From Tritrichomonas musculus (taxonomy: Eukaryota > Parabasalia > Tritrichomonadida > Tritrichomonadidae): 24,721 bases of DNA. Location of the stretch: positions 1 to 24,721 of the forward strand of contig JAPFFF010000361.1 of the NCBI GenBank assembly GCA_039105265.1, read 5' to 3'. The notes beneath the pieces are model-generated. The model did not search any database. It was not told the origin of the DNA and worked only from the letters and a program-made list of their open reading frames with translations. Of the stretch, positions 17,768 through 24,721 are shown piece after piece (position 1 is the stretch's first letter; every line of letters starts with the position of its first letter). A program made the position numbers and the translations under genes.

Positions 17768-18487
17768 TTAATTAATTATGTTTCCAAAAAGTTCAAATTT
17801 GCCAATTGTGAAATCATCATTATTCCAATTTCCACCTGTTGATGTGATGCGAATAAATCTGAAAGGTTTAGATATTTTACTTAATTTGTATAAATGAATT
17901 TTATAATTTCCATTTAAATATGAATCATCAGATTTTTCATCGATTAAGTTCCATTCATTGCCATCTAATGAAATTTCCAATTTCCAATTTTTTAAATAAT
18001 ATGAACTATGACTATCTTCATCAGTATGCGCAGATTTGATTAAATAAGAATCAATTTCAACTTCTCTCTCTTTGAGATCAAATTGAAGCCATCTAGGATT
18101 TCCAGTAATGTGTGTATGTCCATTTATATTTTTGAAATCAACAAGAGTTTCATAATTTCCGCATGATAAAGAGGAAGATGTAATATCAATAGTATGGTTT
18201 AAATGAATGTTTCCATCTGTCTTTTTGGTCAAATGCATTAAAGTTCCATTGAAAGGATCAGAACTATTGTAAGTGAATTGCACAACTTTTTGATTTTTTA
18301 ATTGGTTAATTTGTTGAATTAAATCTCTGTTTTCAGATTGCAATCTTTCAATTTCTTTATCCTTCTTTTCGAGTTCAGATCTTAATTGTTTATCGTCAAT
18401 AGAATTCCATCTATATGCTTGAGAAAGTATATGTTGGATATACTGATAAATGCTTAAAAGTACATTTTTAATAAATGTCATCACCAT
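17768..18487 (-). CDS. Coiled-coil plus F5/8-type C (discoidin) protein, copy 3
   Basis: The near-identical sister of the 16147 gene, with the same 239-residue length and domain order: hydrophobic N-terminal helix, coiled coil at about 30-68, F5/8-C domain at about 70-238. It differs by four substitutions, each from one transition: V24 to A (in the N-terminal segment), E42 to K (in the coiled coil), I to T in FNG(I/T)LM, and A to T in HI(A/T)GN. No silent difference was seen. Its initiator TCATTTTC (A at 18514) is 27 nt before ATG 18487. The frame is complete, so both copies could be expressed. What the protein binds cannot be told from sequence alone. Confidence 0.8.
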   Translation of the reverse strand: MVMTFIKNVLLSIYQYIQHILSQAYRWNSIDDKQLRSELEKKDKEIERLQSENRDLIQQINQLKNQKVVQFTYNSSDPFNGTLMHLTKKTDGNIHLNHTIDITSSSLSCGNYETLVDFKNINGHTHITGNPRWLQFDLKEREVEIDSYLIKSAHTDEDSHSSYYLKNWKLEISLDGNEWNLIDEKSDDSYLNGNYKIHLYKLSKISKPFRFIRITSTGGNWNNDDFTIGKFELFGNIIN

Positions 18488-18560
18488 TATTCGATATGTT
18501 CTTGAAAGGAAAATGATTTTTAAAATTCTTTTTTAATTATAGAAAATTTTCATAAAGAAT

Positions 18561-18705
18561 AAGACAAAATTATCAATTGTTCTAAATCATCTTTTTCTAT
18601 AAAATAAGACAAAATTATCAATTGTTTTAAATCATCTTTTTCTATAAAATAAGACAAAATTATCAATTGTTTTAAATCATCTTTTTCTATAAAATAAGAC
18701 AAAAA
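18561..18705. repeat. 45-bp tandem repeats, three full units, upstream of copy 3
   Basis: Units at 18561, 18606 and 18651, with a partial unit from 18696. The first unit carries one T-to-C difference from the others. Same position relative to the gene as in copies 1 and 2. Confidence 0.9.
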
Positions 18706-18786
18706 ATAAACAATTGAAAATGTTTTTACTTAATTAATACCAATATATCAATTTCAATTTAAATCTGAAATTAAACTTAATCTAGA

Positions 18787-18861
18787 AAGCTTTATTATAA
18801 TATCTAAGAATGGAACTCTTGATCAAATTGGGTCACAAATAAAATTCATTTCATATTAAAA
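18787..18861. repeat. Locally inverted copy of the gene's 3' flank at the array end
   Basis: After the landmark CTAGAAAGCTTTA the sequence reads ATATCTAAGAATGGAACTCT onward, the reverse complement of the 3' flank found at 16019-16090 and 17641-17712 (ATGAAATGAATTTTATTTGT onward). The borders TTTTATT/AATAAAAC are themselves short inverted repeats. A 17-base match to coding sequence (TCAACAAGAGTTTCATA, about 18902-18918) just beyond may be a further relic of a fourth copy. Confidence 0.8.
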
Positions 18862-19101
18862 CAAATACATCATTGTTACAAAATTGAATTTGTAATTTTA
18901 ATTCAACAAGAGTTTCATATTAGTTTTAAAAAAAAAAAATTTTTTTATTAGTTCAATCTCTTAACTAAATTTTTTTTTTATTAGTTCATAACAAAAGATG
19001 ATCAGAAGCCTCTATCAATTTATCAAACAGCGAAATCAAGTTTGGAGAGCTTTGCTTGTATAGGCTGGATAAAGCCAAAATTTTTAATTGAATTTTTTTT
19101 T
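18862..19101. other. Junction between discoidin array and ankyrin pseudogene
   Basis: Two poly-T plus ATTAGTTCA repeats (about 18940 and 18973). Then a segment (19000-19075) of ordinary base composition whose plus strand reads DDQKPLSIYQTAKSSLESFA; it may be a coding scrap but matches no family I know. Confidence 0.3.
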
Positions 19102-19419
19102 TTATTTAATTTTTTGAATAATCTCAGAATTTTGATAAGACCTGTTTTTGGAGAGGAGTTTATTATTTTTAAGTGCAATGCTCAATGGAGTTTTCTTGTA
19201 TTTATTATTTCCAAATTGCCTTTTGACAGATAAATTAACATTAATATTTGTATGATTTAATAATAAAGATATCACTTCATTATCTTGCTGTTCTAATGAA
19301 ATTGCAATTGTTAAAGGAGTTTCGTGCATAACTCCATCATAAAACTTAGTTGCAATAGTTTTATTTACATCAATTTTTGGATGTTCTAATAAAATTTTGA
19401 TCAATTCATGGTTATGCTC

Positions 19420-19644
19420 GGTAAATCGAAAATTTATACTTTTTTCGACAAACGTTAACCATAATAATATATGTTTTTCTTGATGTGAATAATAATTTTC
19501 TTTATTATTTTAAAACAAATCAATATTCTAATTAGTTTTATGAATTATATTAAAAAATAATGTATGTTTAGCCAAAAACGATTGAGAAAAGTTGAATTTT
19601 TATATAAAAAATTTTGTCGAAAAAAGTAACAATTTTCGATCTAC
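19420..19644. mobile_element. 225-bp MITE (long form) in ankyrin pseudogene
   Basis: The ends are GGTAAATCGAAAATTTATAC and, inverted, GGTAGATCGAAAATTGTTAC, both leading into ACTTTTTTCGACAAA. Flanking TTATGCTC and TTAAGCTC are an 8-bp target duplication with one mismatch. Removing it joins INALKE to HNHELIKILLEHP in a single ankyrin repeat. It has no coding capacity. An 8-bp duplication with a GG terminus would fit Merlin, hAT or related superfamilies. Confidence 0.85.
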
Positions 19645-19740
19645 CTTAAGCTCCTTAAGTGCATTAATTAAAAATGTATTTTCTTCTTTGTTTTCATCTG
19701 ATAAAGTCATGTTTACATCGATTCTCGGATGTTTTAATAG

Positions 19741-19868
19741 AATTTTCACCATATCATAATTTTTACGTTCAATTGCATGCTCTAAAATATTTTTTTACTA
19801 TAAGATTATGTTTTAATATAATTTTCACCATATCATAATTTTTACGTTCAATTGCATGCTCTAAAATA
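19741..19868. repeat. 78-bp partial tandem duplication within the ankyrin pseudogene
   Basis: ATTTTCACCATATCATAATT and the following ~30 bases (19742-19790) recur from 19820. Both encode, on the minus strand, LEHAIERKNYDMVKI(I/L)L. A TTTTTTTACTATAAGA motif follows each copy. Unequal slippage is the likely origin. Confidence 0.85.
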
Positions 19869-20026
19869 GTAAAAAAAATATTTTTTTTACTATAAGAAAT
19901 CATTTGTGATGGATCATTAACGTCATATATTTTTTCTTTTATCTTTATTTACATTGATATCAGGATGATTTAAAATCAAATTTAATATTTCTAAATTGCC
20001 AAAATAGATTGCATCACGCAATATAG

Positions 20027-20174
20027 GGTAAATCGAAAATTTTACTTTTTTCGACAAGACGTTAACCATAATAATATACATTTTTCTTGATGTGAATAAT
20101 AATTTTCGTTATTATTTTAAAATAAATCAATATTCTAATTAGTTTTATAAAAAAGTATAAATTTTCGATCTACC
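20027..20174. mobile_element. 148-bp MITE (short form), same family as 19420-19644
   Basis: It starts GGTAAATCGAAAATTTTAC and ends CGATCTACC, matching the long form throughout but lacking about 77 bp of its right half. Flanking CAATATAG and CAATATAT form an 8-bp target duplication with one mismatch. It splits REYYIL from LRDAIYFGNLEIL in the ankyrin pseudogene. Confidence 0.85.
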
Positions 20175-21160
20175 CAATATATAATATTCTCTAATATGAA
20201 TTTGGTTTTTTCTAACAAATTTTTCATAATAAATATAATTAATATCAATATTTTTATTGCTTAATAAAAGCTCAACAATCTTTGAATTGTGATTCATGAC
20301 TGCCAAATTAAGTGGATTCAAAGTTCCCACTTTTGATTTTTTGTAAGTGGTAAATTGATAATTAATATCAATTTCTGGATGTTCTAATAGCAATTTAACA
20401 ACACCGTTAGATTTTTTTATGATTGTGGCTGCCAATGGTGTAGTGATATATGAAATATCTTTTTTATAATCTATTGTTTCAAAATTAATATCAATTTGAT
20501 GATTGGCCAAGCATTGGTCAGCAAAGAAGAAATAATCATATTTGCAAAACTTGAAAAAATTATTCTCATTAAACAATTTATCATCTGGAAAAAAAAAGAA
20601 AAATTATAATAATTAATGCTTTCTGTTTCAAGCAATTCATATGGATTTGATTTTCTTTTGAAAGAACGTTTGATTTAATATAATGAATGACGTCATTGTG
20701 ATGACATTTCAATGCTTCAATAAATTTTTAATATTACAGGATTTCTTCCATGAACTGCATAAAGCCACAAAGATGGAGTCAATTCAACTTTGTTTTTGAA
20801 TAAGTAAGTGAAAACTTGAATCGAGCCAAAAAATGCAGAATATTCAATCAAAGGTGGAGTTTTACCTATAAGAAATGGATTTTACTCATAAATCGATGTT
20901 TTAATTGGAGCTTTAAGTGAAATTTCGTTTCTTTTTATATATTTAATAAAATCACTTATTGAATCATTTCTAATTAAACAGGCCAAAGGAGAATGATTTT
21001 CACCTTTTTTACGATTTTCCTCAAAATTTGAATCATCTTGGACTTCTTCTATTGATTTATCTAAATACTTTGCATAATTAATTGATTTTATATCAATAAA
21101 TTTATTTTCAAATAAAAATAGAAGAATTCGAAGAATTTGTCAATATTTATTAAAAAAATA

Positions 21161-21361
21161 TATTTTTATCAAATTTGAGATATTTCTTTATATTTAATCA
21201 AAGTCATCTGAAATAATTGTGAATAATTTTCTATATTTCTTAATTTTTGATAAATATTATTTTCATTTTGAATTAATTATTTCTATAATAGTACTTTTGA
21301 AAAGAAAATAATGGTTATTTTTTATTAAAAGATGCTTCAACCAAAAAAAATTAAAATGATA
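21161..21361. other. Decayed N-terminal coding and promoter region
   Basis: Scattered hydrophobic triplets suggest the ankyrin pseudogene once continued rightward. No intact frame or initiator for it is seen. Confidence 0.3.
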
Positions 21362-21384
21362 TCATTTTTATTTAAGAATAGTAA
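21362..21384 (+). promoter_or_regulatory. Initiator (Inr) of ZIP-like gene
   Basis: TCATTTTTATTTA begins at 21362, leading to ATG 21385 (5' UTR about 21 nt). TCATTTTTATTT is shared exactly with the initiator of the caspase-like gene at 24510. Confidence 0.55.
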
Positions 21385-22299
21385 ATGGCTACGCTCACCA
21401 AGCCTTCAACGCTTCTATGGCTATGTTTTTGCCTGGTCCTTGTTGTTAACCTAGCGGTTATGTGCATCCCAGTTTTCATCAAACAAGATGTTGTTAAAAA
21501 TCTGATCAAACCATTCACAACAGCAGTATTTATGATGGAAGGAATTTACTTTCTACTGCCAAACGGAATTGGAGGATATGACTCACGACTTATAAATACT
21601 GGAAGTGCAATTTGCGTTTTATTCATTGTTGTTTTTGCAATGCTTGAAAACTTTCTCCCAGAAGCACCAAATTCACAAGGAGGAGATAATAAAGATAATA
21701 ATCAAGGTAATGATCAAGAAAATGGTAATGTAGATCATAATGTTGACCAACAATCAATTCCAGCTGAACAAAACACATCAAAGCCATTAGATGGAAAGCC
21801 AAGCCTCGACAACATGGGTGAATTCAAATATTTGACTGCGATTTACGTCGTCATCATGTGGTGCACATACATGATGGACGGAATGGACTTCTTTGCTGGC
21901 ATGAAAAACGGTCCAAAACGACTAATCAACGGTTTGTTTGTCTACATATTCCGCCTCGGGACACTTCAATATGTATATGGAATGCTCGTTATGAACGACA
22001 ACCCACCAAAATGGCTCTACTACCTCTACATGGTACCACAGGCAGTTTTATGGCCAATTTCAGCCTTGATTTCATTCTACGTTGACTCGCCAACAGGATC
22101 AATGCACAGCTGCACACACTGCTTCGCTGCAATCATGGCCGGCGCGATCCTCTACATGGGCTTCAGAATGATGTACCAATTCCAGCAGGCATTCAAAGAC
22201 GACAGCGACACTAAAAACAGAATCATACAAGGTGCCACTCTTGCCGTTGGCTACCTCTGGTTCTGCTTCATTGGAGGAATTTGGACAATGAACAACTAA
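21385..22299 (+). CDS. ZIP-like eight-helix membrane protein lacking canonical metal motifs
   Basis: 304 residues. Hydrophobic helices lie at about 9-31, 41-59, 68-90, 147-171, 180-203, 209-233, 242-266 and 281-302. A long acidic/Asn/Gln-rich loop (91-146, including DKPSLDNMGE-like and VDHNVDQQ stretches) separates helices 3 and 4. Eight helices with the only long loop after helix 3 is the ZIP (SLC39) zinc/iron transporter layout. Helix 2-3 features (KPFTTAVFMMEGIYFLLPNG, then ENFLPEAP) also resemble ZIP. In helix 4 DG is kept (MMDGMDFFAG, 163-172), but the usual His (HNxxDG) is missing. Helix 5 has FRLGTLQYVYGML where HExPH is expected. It may be a divergent or non-transporting homologue, or another 8-helix family. 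The frame is intact with more G+C-rich codons than its surroundings, implying selection. Confidence 0.5.
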   Translation: MATLTKPSTLLWLCFCLVLVVNLAVMCIPVFIKQDVVKNLIKPFTTAVFMMEGIYFLLPNGIGGYDSRLINTGSAICVLFIVVFAMLENFLPEAPNSQGGDNKDNNQGNDQENGNVDHNVDQQSIPAEQNTSKPLDGKPSLDNMGEFKYLTAIYVVIMWCTYMMDGMDFFAGMKNGPKRLINGLFVYIFRLGTLQYVYGMLVMNDNPPKWLYYLYMVPQAVLWPISALISFYVDSPTGSMHSCTHCFAAIMAGAILYMGFRMMYQFQQAFKDDSDTKNRIIQGATLAVGYLWFCFIGGIWTMNN

Positions 22300-22993
22300 T
22301 TCAATATTGTGTTTTATATTAAATCTTGTGAATGTAATTTATTACTTTATTTTGTTTAATATTTCATTTATTTACGAATAGTCTTTCCAACCTGCTAATT
22401 TGTTGATTATCAATACAAATAAAATTTTATCCAATTTAGAGAGATATTGCATTATTTATCATAATTTTATACCAATTTACTTATAAATTATGCACAAATA
22501 TTTGTTTTTACAAGAAATCAGATATCAAATGTCAAATATACAAATGAAAGTGTAATTAATTTTATATTTCATTTCGGTAGCGATTAAAAAATTAATATAT
22601 AAAATTAATTACAAAAAACGGAAAGCAATTGATATTAATTCAACAAGTGTAGCTGCGATTGGTGGTCAATAAACAGCTGTTTCAGTTGAAAACACTCATC
22701 AAGACATAATGAATGATGATGATTCATATACTGCTAAATTTAAAAAAAAAATATTGAATTTTTTTTGCATATATTCAAAATTGAATAAGCTTTTGAAAAA
22801 ATAATCATTTGGATCAGAAAAGTGTTATAATATCAATATTGAGATCAACAAAATTATTTATAAGACTACTTGAACTATTTTTCTTTTTCATTTATATCAA
22901 ATTCAAAAAAAAAAAAAAAAATTATCACAAAAATTTCTATTGAAACGCAATCATTTTTGAAATGAATTTCGCAACATCGGCAATCTTTGCTAA
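22300..22993. other. A+T-rich stretch with possible coding scrap
   Basis: Mostly A+T-rich. At about 22627-22735 the plus strand reads INSTSVAAIGGQ, a stop, then SVENTHQDIMNDDDSYTAKF, which has protein-like composition but no recognised family. A poly-A run lies at 22904-22920. Confidence 0.35.
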
Positions 22994-23161
22994 AAAAATA
23001 ACAGCATAGATAAAAAAGAAACCCGAAAAAGAACTCCTCTTTCTCAACTTGAAGATTATCAACTGAAAGAATTAGTAAAAATGTATGGAATTGAAAAACC
23101 ATATGTTTGGGACTTATTTTCATTATATATGAAAGGAAGGTCAGCTAAAACCGCCTTTTGA
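22994..23161 (+). pseudogene. Myb/SANT DNA-binding domain fragment
   Basis: The frame opens after a stop and reads KNNSIDKKETRKRTPLSQLE, DYQLKELVKMYGIEKPYVWD, LFSLYMKGRSAKTAF, then stop. It matches the first half of a trichomonad Myb repeat: a basic lead, the acidic ED pair, LKELV-x-x-YG, Trp, and GRSAKQCR-type sequence where the recognition helix begins. Trichomonad Myb proteins are transcription factors with R2R3-like tandem repeats. Here the recognition helix is cut by the stop, the second repeat is missing and there is no start, so this is a relic. No nearby gene is an evident partner. Confidence 0.65.
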
Positions 23162-23221
23162 TTTCAAAAAGTTTGTTTATTCAGAAAAAAATAAATCGAT
23201 TTTTTGATTTCATAAACGATC

Positions 23222-23263
23222 AAAATATATTCAAAAAGTTCCTGAACTTTTTGAATATATTTT
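23222..23263. repeat. Perfect 20-bp-arm palindrome with 2-nt spacer
   Basis: AAAATATATTCAAAAAGTTC (23222-23241), spacer CT, then its exact reverse complement (23244-23263). It could form a cruciform in DNA or a hairpin in RNA. It sits between the Myb relic and the 3' end of the caspase-like gene, where it could affect transcript ends. No other features are seen from 23162 to 23453. Confidence 0.85.
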
Positions 23264-23453
23264 CCAGATTCCCTAAAAAGTATACTTTATCGCAAAAAAA
23301 ATTTCTTTTTATAAAAAGGTCTAATATATATCTTTTTATTAAAAGACAACCTATGAAAAAATATTTAAAAAAAAATTTAATTTTATTTAAATTCATGATA
23401 TATTAAAACAAGATAAATTATGATTAGTTAGAGACGGTTTGTTCATGTGAAAA

Positions 23454-24494
23454 TTAGAAATCACTTCCTGAATTTGATTCTGAGTTTGGATCTGAAGGTT
23501 CGTTTTCCATTACATAATCGATTGGGTCTTGTGCGGCTGGATCAGCTGGATGCTGGCAGGGGCTGTACATTGCCTCGTTCATGACTGCTGGACTTGTCGA
23601 GTCGCATGAAACTGATGTGCCGAATCGGCCAAGGAAGCCGTTTAATCGTTCGACGAGTCTCTGCGCTGAGATTGAAGGATCGTCGTAGATGACTTTGCTG
23701 AAGTAGTAAGTGAAGATTCCGTGCGATCTTCGCCCCTCTTTCGTGCTTGGATCCGTTGACTTGTTCACTGAGAACGAGATCATGTCCGATGTGTCTTTCC
23801 TGTTGACGTGGTTGACTTGGCTGATGTCGAAGACTGAGCCGCCGGTGATGCAGTCCGAAACGAAGACGACTTTGCACTTACCGTTGCTGTCTCGTGCAAT
23901 TAATCTTCCGATTTGTTCGCTCGTGGCCAATTTGTTCTTGAACTCAATTCCGTGGCTGCCTCCTTCAACTCCGTCTTCGCCCGAGTAGAAAACCGTCAAA
24001 TTCTCTGTCGTGTGGAACAAGAAGAATTGCAGATATTTTGGATAGTTTCCTCTGGGGCAGTTAATTAGATAGAAAACTTTGAAACCAAGTCGATGATGAT
24101 AAAGTCCAAATAGGTAGCCATCGTTCATCGCTCCAATTTTAGCATCATGTTTATGATGTTCGTAATTATTCATCAAAATTAAGCAAACTTTGTCATATCC
24201 TTCCTTTGGCATGTTGTCTCTGCTCTCATGGTTAAGACAACGGCCAATTCGTTTGAATGCTCGCTTGAGTTTCTTTTGATTTGAGACATGACGAACTTTT
24301 TGGAATTTCTTCTCTGAAAATTCATTGTTCTTGTGCAACATTTTCGTTGTTCGATGCTCATAATGTGGGTGCTTTTGGAATTTTCCTGGTTTATCATAGC
24401 AGACGTTGTTATCTGCAACAGTGTCAATTCCTTTTCCGTATTCTGGGTTTTCTGTTGGTGGTGTGTTAATATCAACAACTTGTTTTGTTTCCAT
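23454..24494 (-). CDS. Caspase-fold (clan CD, metacaspase-like) protein with altered catalytic dyad
   Basis: 346 residues. Residues 1-95 are a charged, basic-rich leader. Residues 101-285 read as a caspase p20/p10 fold: DKVCLILMNNYEH (strand 1), NDGYLFGLYHHRLGFKVFYLIN, LQFFLFHTTENLTVFYSGED, KCKVVFVSDCITGGSVFD and SHGIFTYYFSKVI. Cys215 in SDCITGGS fits the nucleophile (DCCHSG in metacaspases). At the histidine site the family's YSGHG is YSGEDG (171-175), with Glu173 in place of His, so peptidase activity is doubtful; a rearranged dyad using His181 is possible but inferred. The tail is acidic/Ser-rich (NEPSDPNSESNSGSDF). The initiator lies 14 nt upstream, and the frame is intact with more G+C-rich codons than its surroundings. 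A regulatory pseudo-caspase or a family with another dyad are both compatible. Confidence 0.65.
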   Translation of the reverse strand: METKQVVDINTPPTENPEYGKGIDTVADNNVCYDKPGKFQKHPHYEHRTTKMLHKNNEFSEKKFQKVRHVSNQKKLKRAFKRIGRCLNHESRDNMPKEGYDKVCLILMNNYEHHKHDAKIGAMNDGYLFGLYHHRLGFKVFYLINCPRGNYPKYLQFFLFHTTENLTVFYSGEDGVEGGSHGIEFKNKLATSEQIGRLIARDSNGKCKVVFVSDCITGGSVFDISQVNHVNRKDTSDMISFSVNKSTDPSTKEGRRSHGIFTYYFSKVIYDDPSISAQRLVERLNGFLGRFGTSVSCDSTSPAVMNEAMYSPCQHPADPAAQDPIDYVMENEPSDPNSESNSGSDF

Positions 24495-24510
24495 GGTAAA
24501 ATAAAAATGA
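24495..24510 (-). promoter_or_regulatory. Initiator (Inr) of the caspase-like gene
   Basis: On the minus strand TCATTTTTATTTTACC is followed immediately by ATG 24494, giving a 5' UTR of about 14 nt. The first 12 nt are the same as the initiator of the ZIP-like gene. Confidence 0.55.
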
Positions 24511-24721
24511 TACGATTCTCATGTTTTAGCAAATCAGCAATTTTTTCTATTTCTTTTGAATTTGAAAAATATTATATTTTTTGTGAACAATTAACTAAAT
24601 TATCAATGAAAAAGTTAATGATAATTTTTTGAATTCATTCAAATATTGATAGGATTAAGATATCTCATTGAATTATGATTTCTCATAATTTTGAGAGGAG
24701 ATAAGAGAAAAACTTGATGAC
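24511..24721. other. Upstream region of the caspase-like gene
   Basis: A+T-rich promoter-side sequence with no further element or coding region recognised. Confidence 0.4.

Larger units (their letters stand above)
16003..18786 (-). repeat. Tandem array of 1155-bp gene units
   Basis: The landmark AATCTAGAA starts at 16003, at 17158 (with its transposon-duplicated partner at 17624) and at 18779. Removing the 458-bp insertion and its 8-bp duplication, both complete units are exactly 1155 bp. Each unit holds a 3' flank, a discoidin gene, its initiator, 45-bp repeats and a spacer. The two gene bodies differ at four of 720 positions, so the duplication is recent. Confidence 0.9.
19102..21160 (-). 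pseudogene. DUF3447/ankyrin gene, broken, with two MITE insertions
   Basis: The same family as the gene at 1888-3036. The right (N-terminal) part has ENRKKGENHSPLACLIRND (about 21020-20960), then PPLIEYSAFFGSIQVFTYLF and LWLYAVHGRNPVILK (to about 20730), then a second frame with IEALKCHHNDVIHYIKSNVL. Ankyrin repeats follow: 20576-20182 (TPLAATIIKKSNGVVKLLLE, PLNLAVMNHNSKIVELLLSN), 20026-19950 (LRDAIYFGNLEILNLILNHP), about 19870-19660 and 19419-19102 (ELIKILLEHPKIDVN, TPLTIAISLEQQDNEVISLL, TPLSIALKNNKLL). It is broken by a stop after SIYE near 20890, several frameshifts, a 78-bp duplication and two transposon copies (20027-20174, 19420-19644). The extreme N-terminus right of about 21160 has decayed. 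Family assignment is firm. Confidence 0.85.

Noticed and set aside
23542-24532. Alternative frames in the caspase-like gene (23542-23877, 23710-23988, 24179-24532)
   Set aside because: These are overlapping shadows with no family similarity or initiator of their own.
1-24721. Virus-like or Polinton/Maverick element
   Set aside because: No capsid, DNA polymerase B, integrase or protease sequences are seen; the mobile elements here are small non-coding DNA transposons.

Overview
The window looks like nuclear DNA of a parabasalid (trichomonad) protist, most like Tritrichomonas. The reasons are extreme A+T content, no credible introns, DUF3447/ankyrin genes, BspA-like leucine-rich repeats, a Cys-rich type I surface protein, an F5/8-C (discoidin) protein of trichomonad type, HECT and Myb relics, and start sites preceded 14-27 nt upstream by TCATTTT-like initiators (Inr, known consensus TCA+PyT/A). 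Some stops lie inside TAAA poly(A) signals. The taxon is inferred from protein families, not from a search.

Layout. 1-3053: a DUF3447/ankyrin gene on the minus strand. Its N-terminal 382 codons are open, but the ankyrin part is broken into single repeats about 370 bp apart. 3190-4730: gene debris (a membrane-protein tail, a BspA-like LRR fragment, an ankyrin scrap). 5129-6753: inverted-repeat elements, including a 1.46-kb Tc1/mariner-like element. 7187-8689: an intact Cys-rich surface protein. 9287-11865: a HECT ubiquitin-ligase pseudogene beginning at a G+C-rich 5-bp periodic patch and split by a 525-bp element with terminal inverted repeats (TIRs). 12018-14000: transposon fragments, a second TIR pair, a scrap of ankyrin gene and a 277-bp satellite. 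14715-18861: an ankyrin pseudogene abutting a tandem array (period exactly 1155 bp) of coiled-coil/discoidin genes: two nearly identical intact copies, one truncated copy and a partial end with a local inversion. Two TIR elements with perfect 8-bp target-site duplications (TSDs) sit in this array. 19102-21160: a second DUF3447/ankyrin pseudogene carrying two copies of one short MITE. 21385-22299: an intact eight-helix ZIP-like membrane protein lacking the usual metal-binding motifs. 22994-23161: a Myb-domain relic. 23454-24494: an intact caspase-fold protein with the catalytic Cys but Glu at the expected His position.

There is no operon-like organisation: each intact gene has its own initiator. 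Intact genes (7187, 16147, 17768, 21385, 23454, perhaps 1888) are islands in a region dominated by decaying multigene-family members and small non-autonomous DNA transposons. The clearest results are the transposon set, dated relative to the gene duplications by paired empty and filled sites, the coiled-coil/discoidin tandem array, and two proteins whose fold is recognisable but whose catalytic or metal site is altered.
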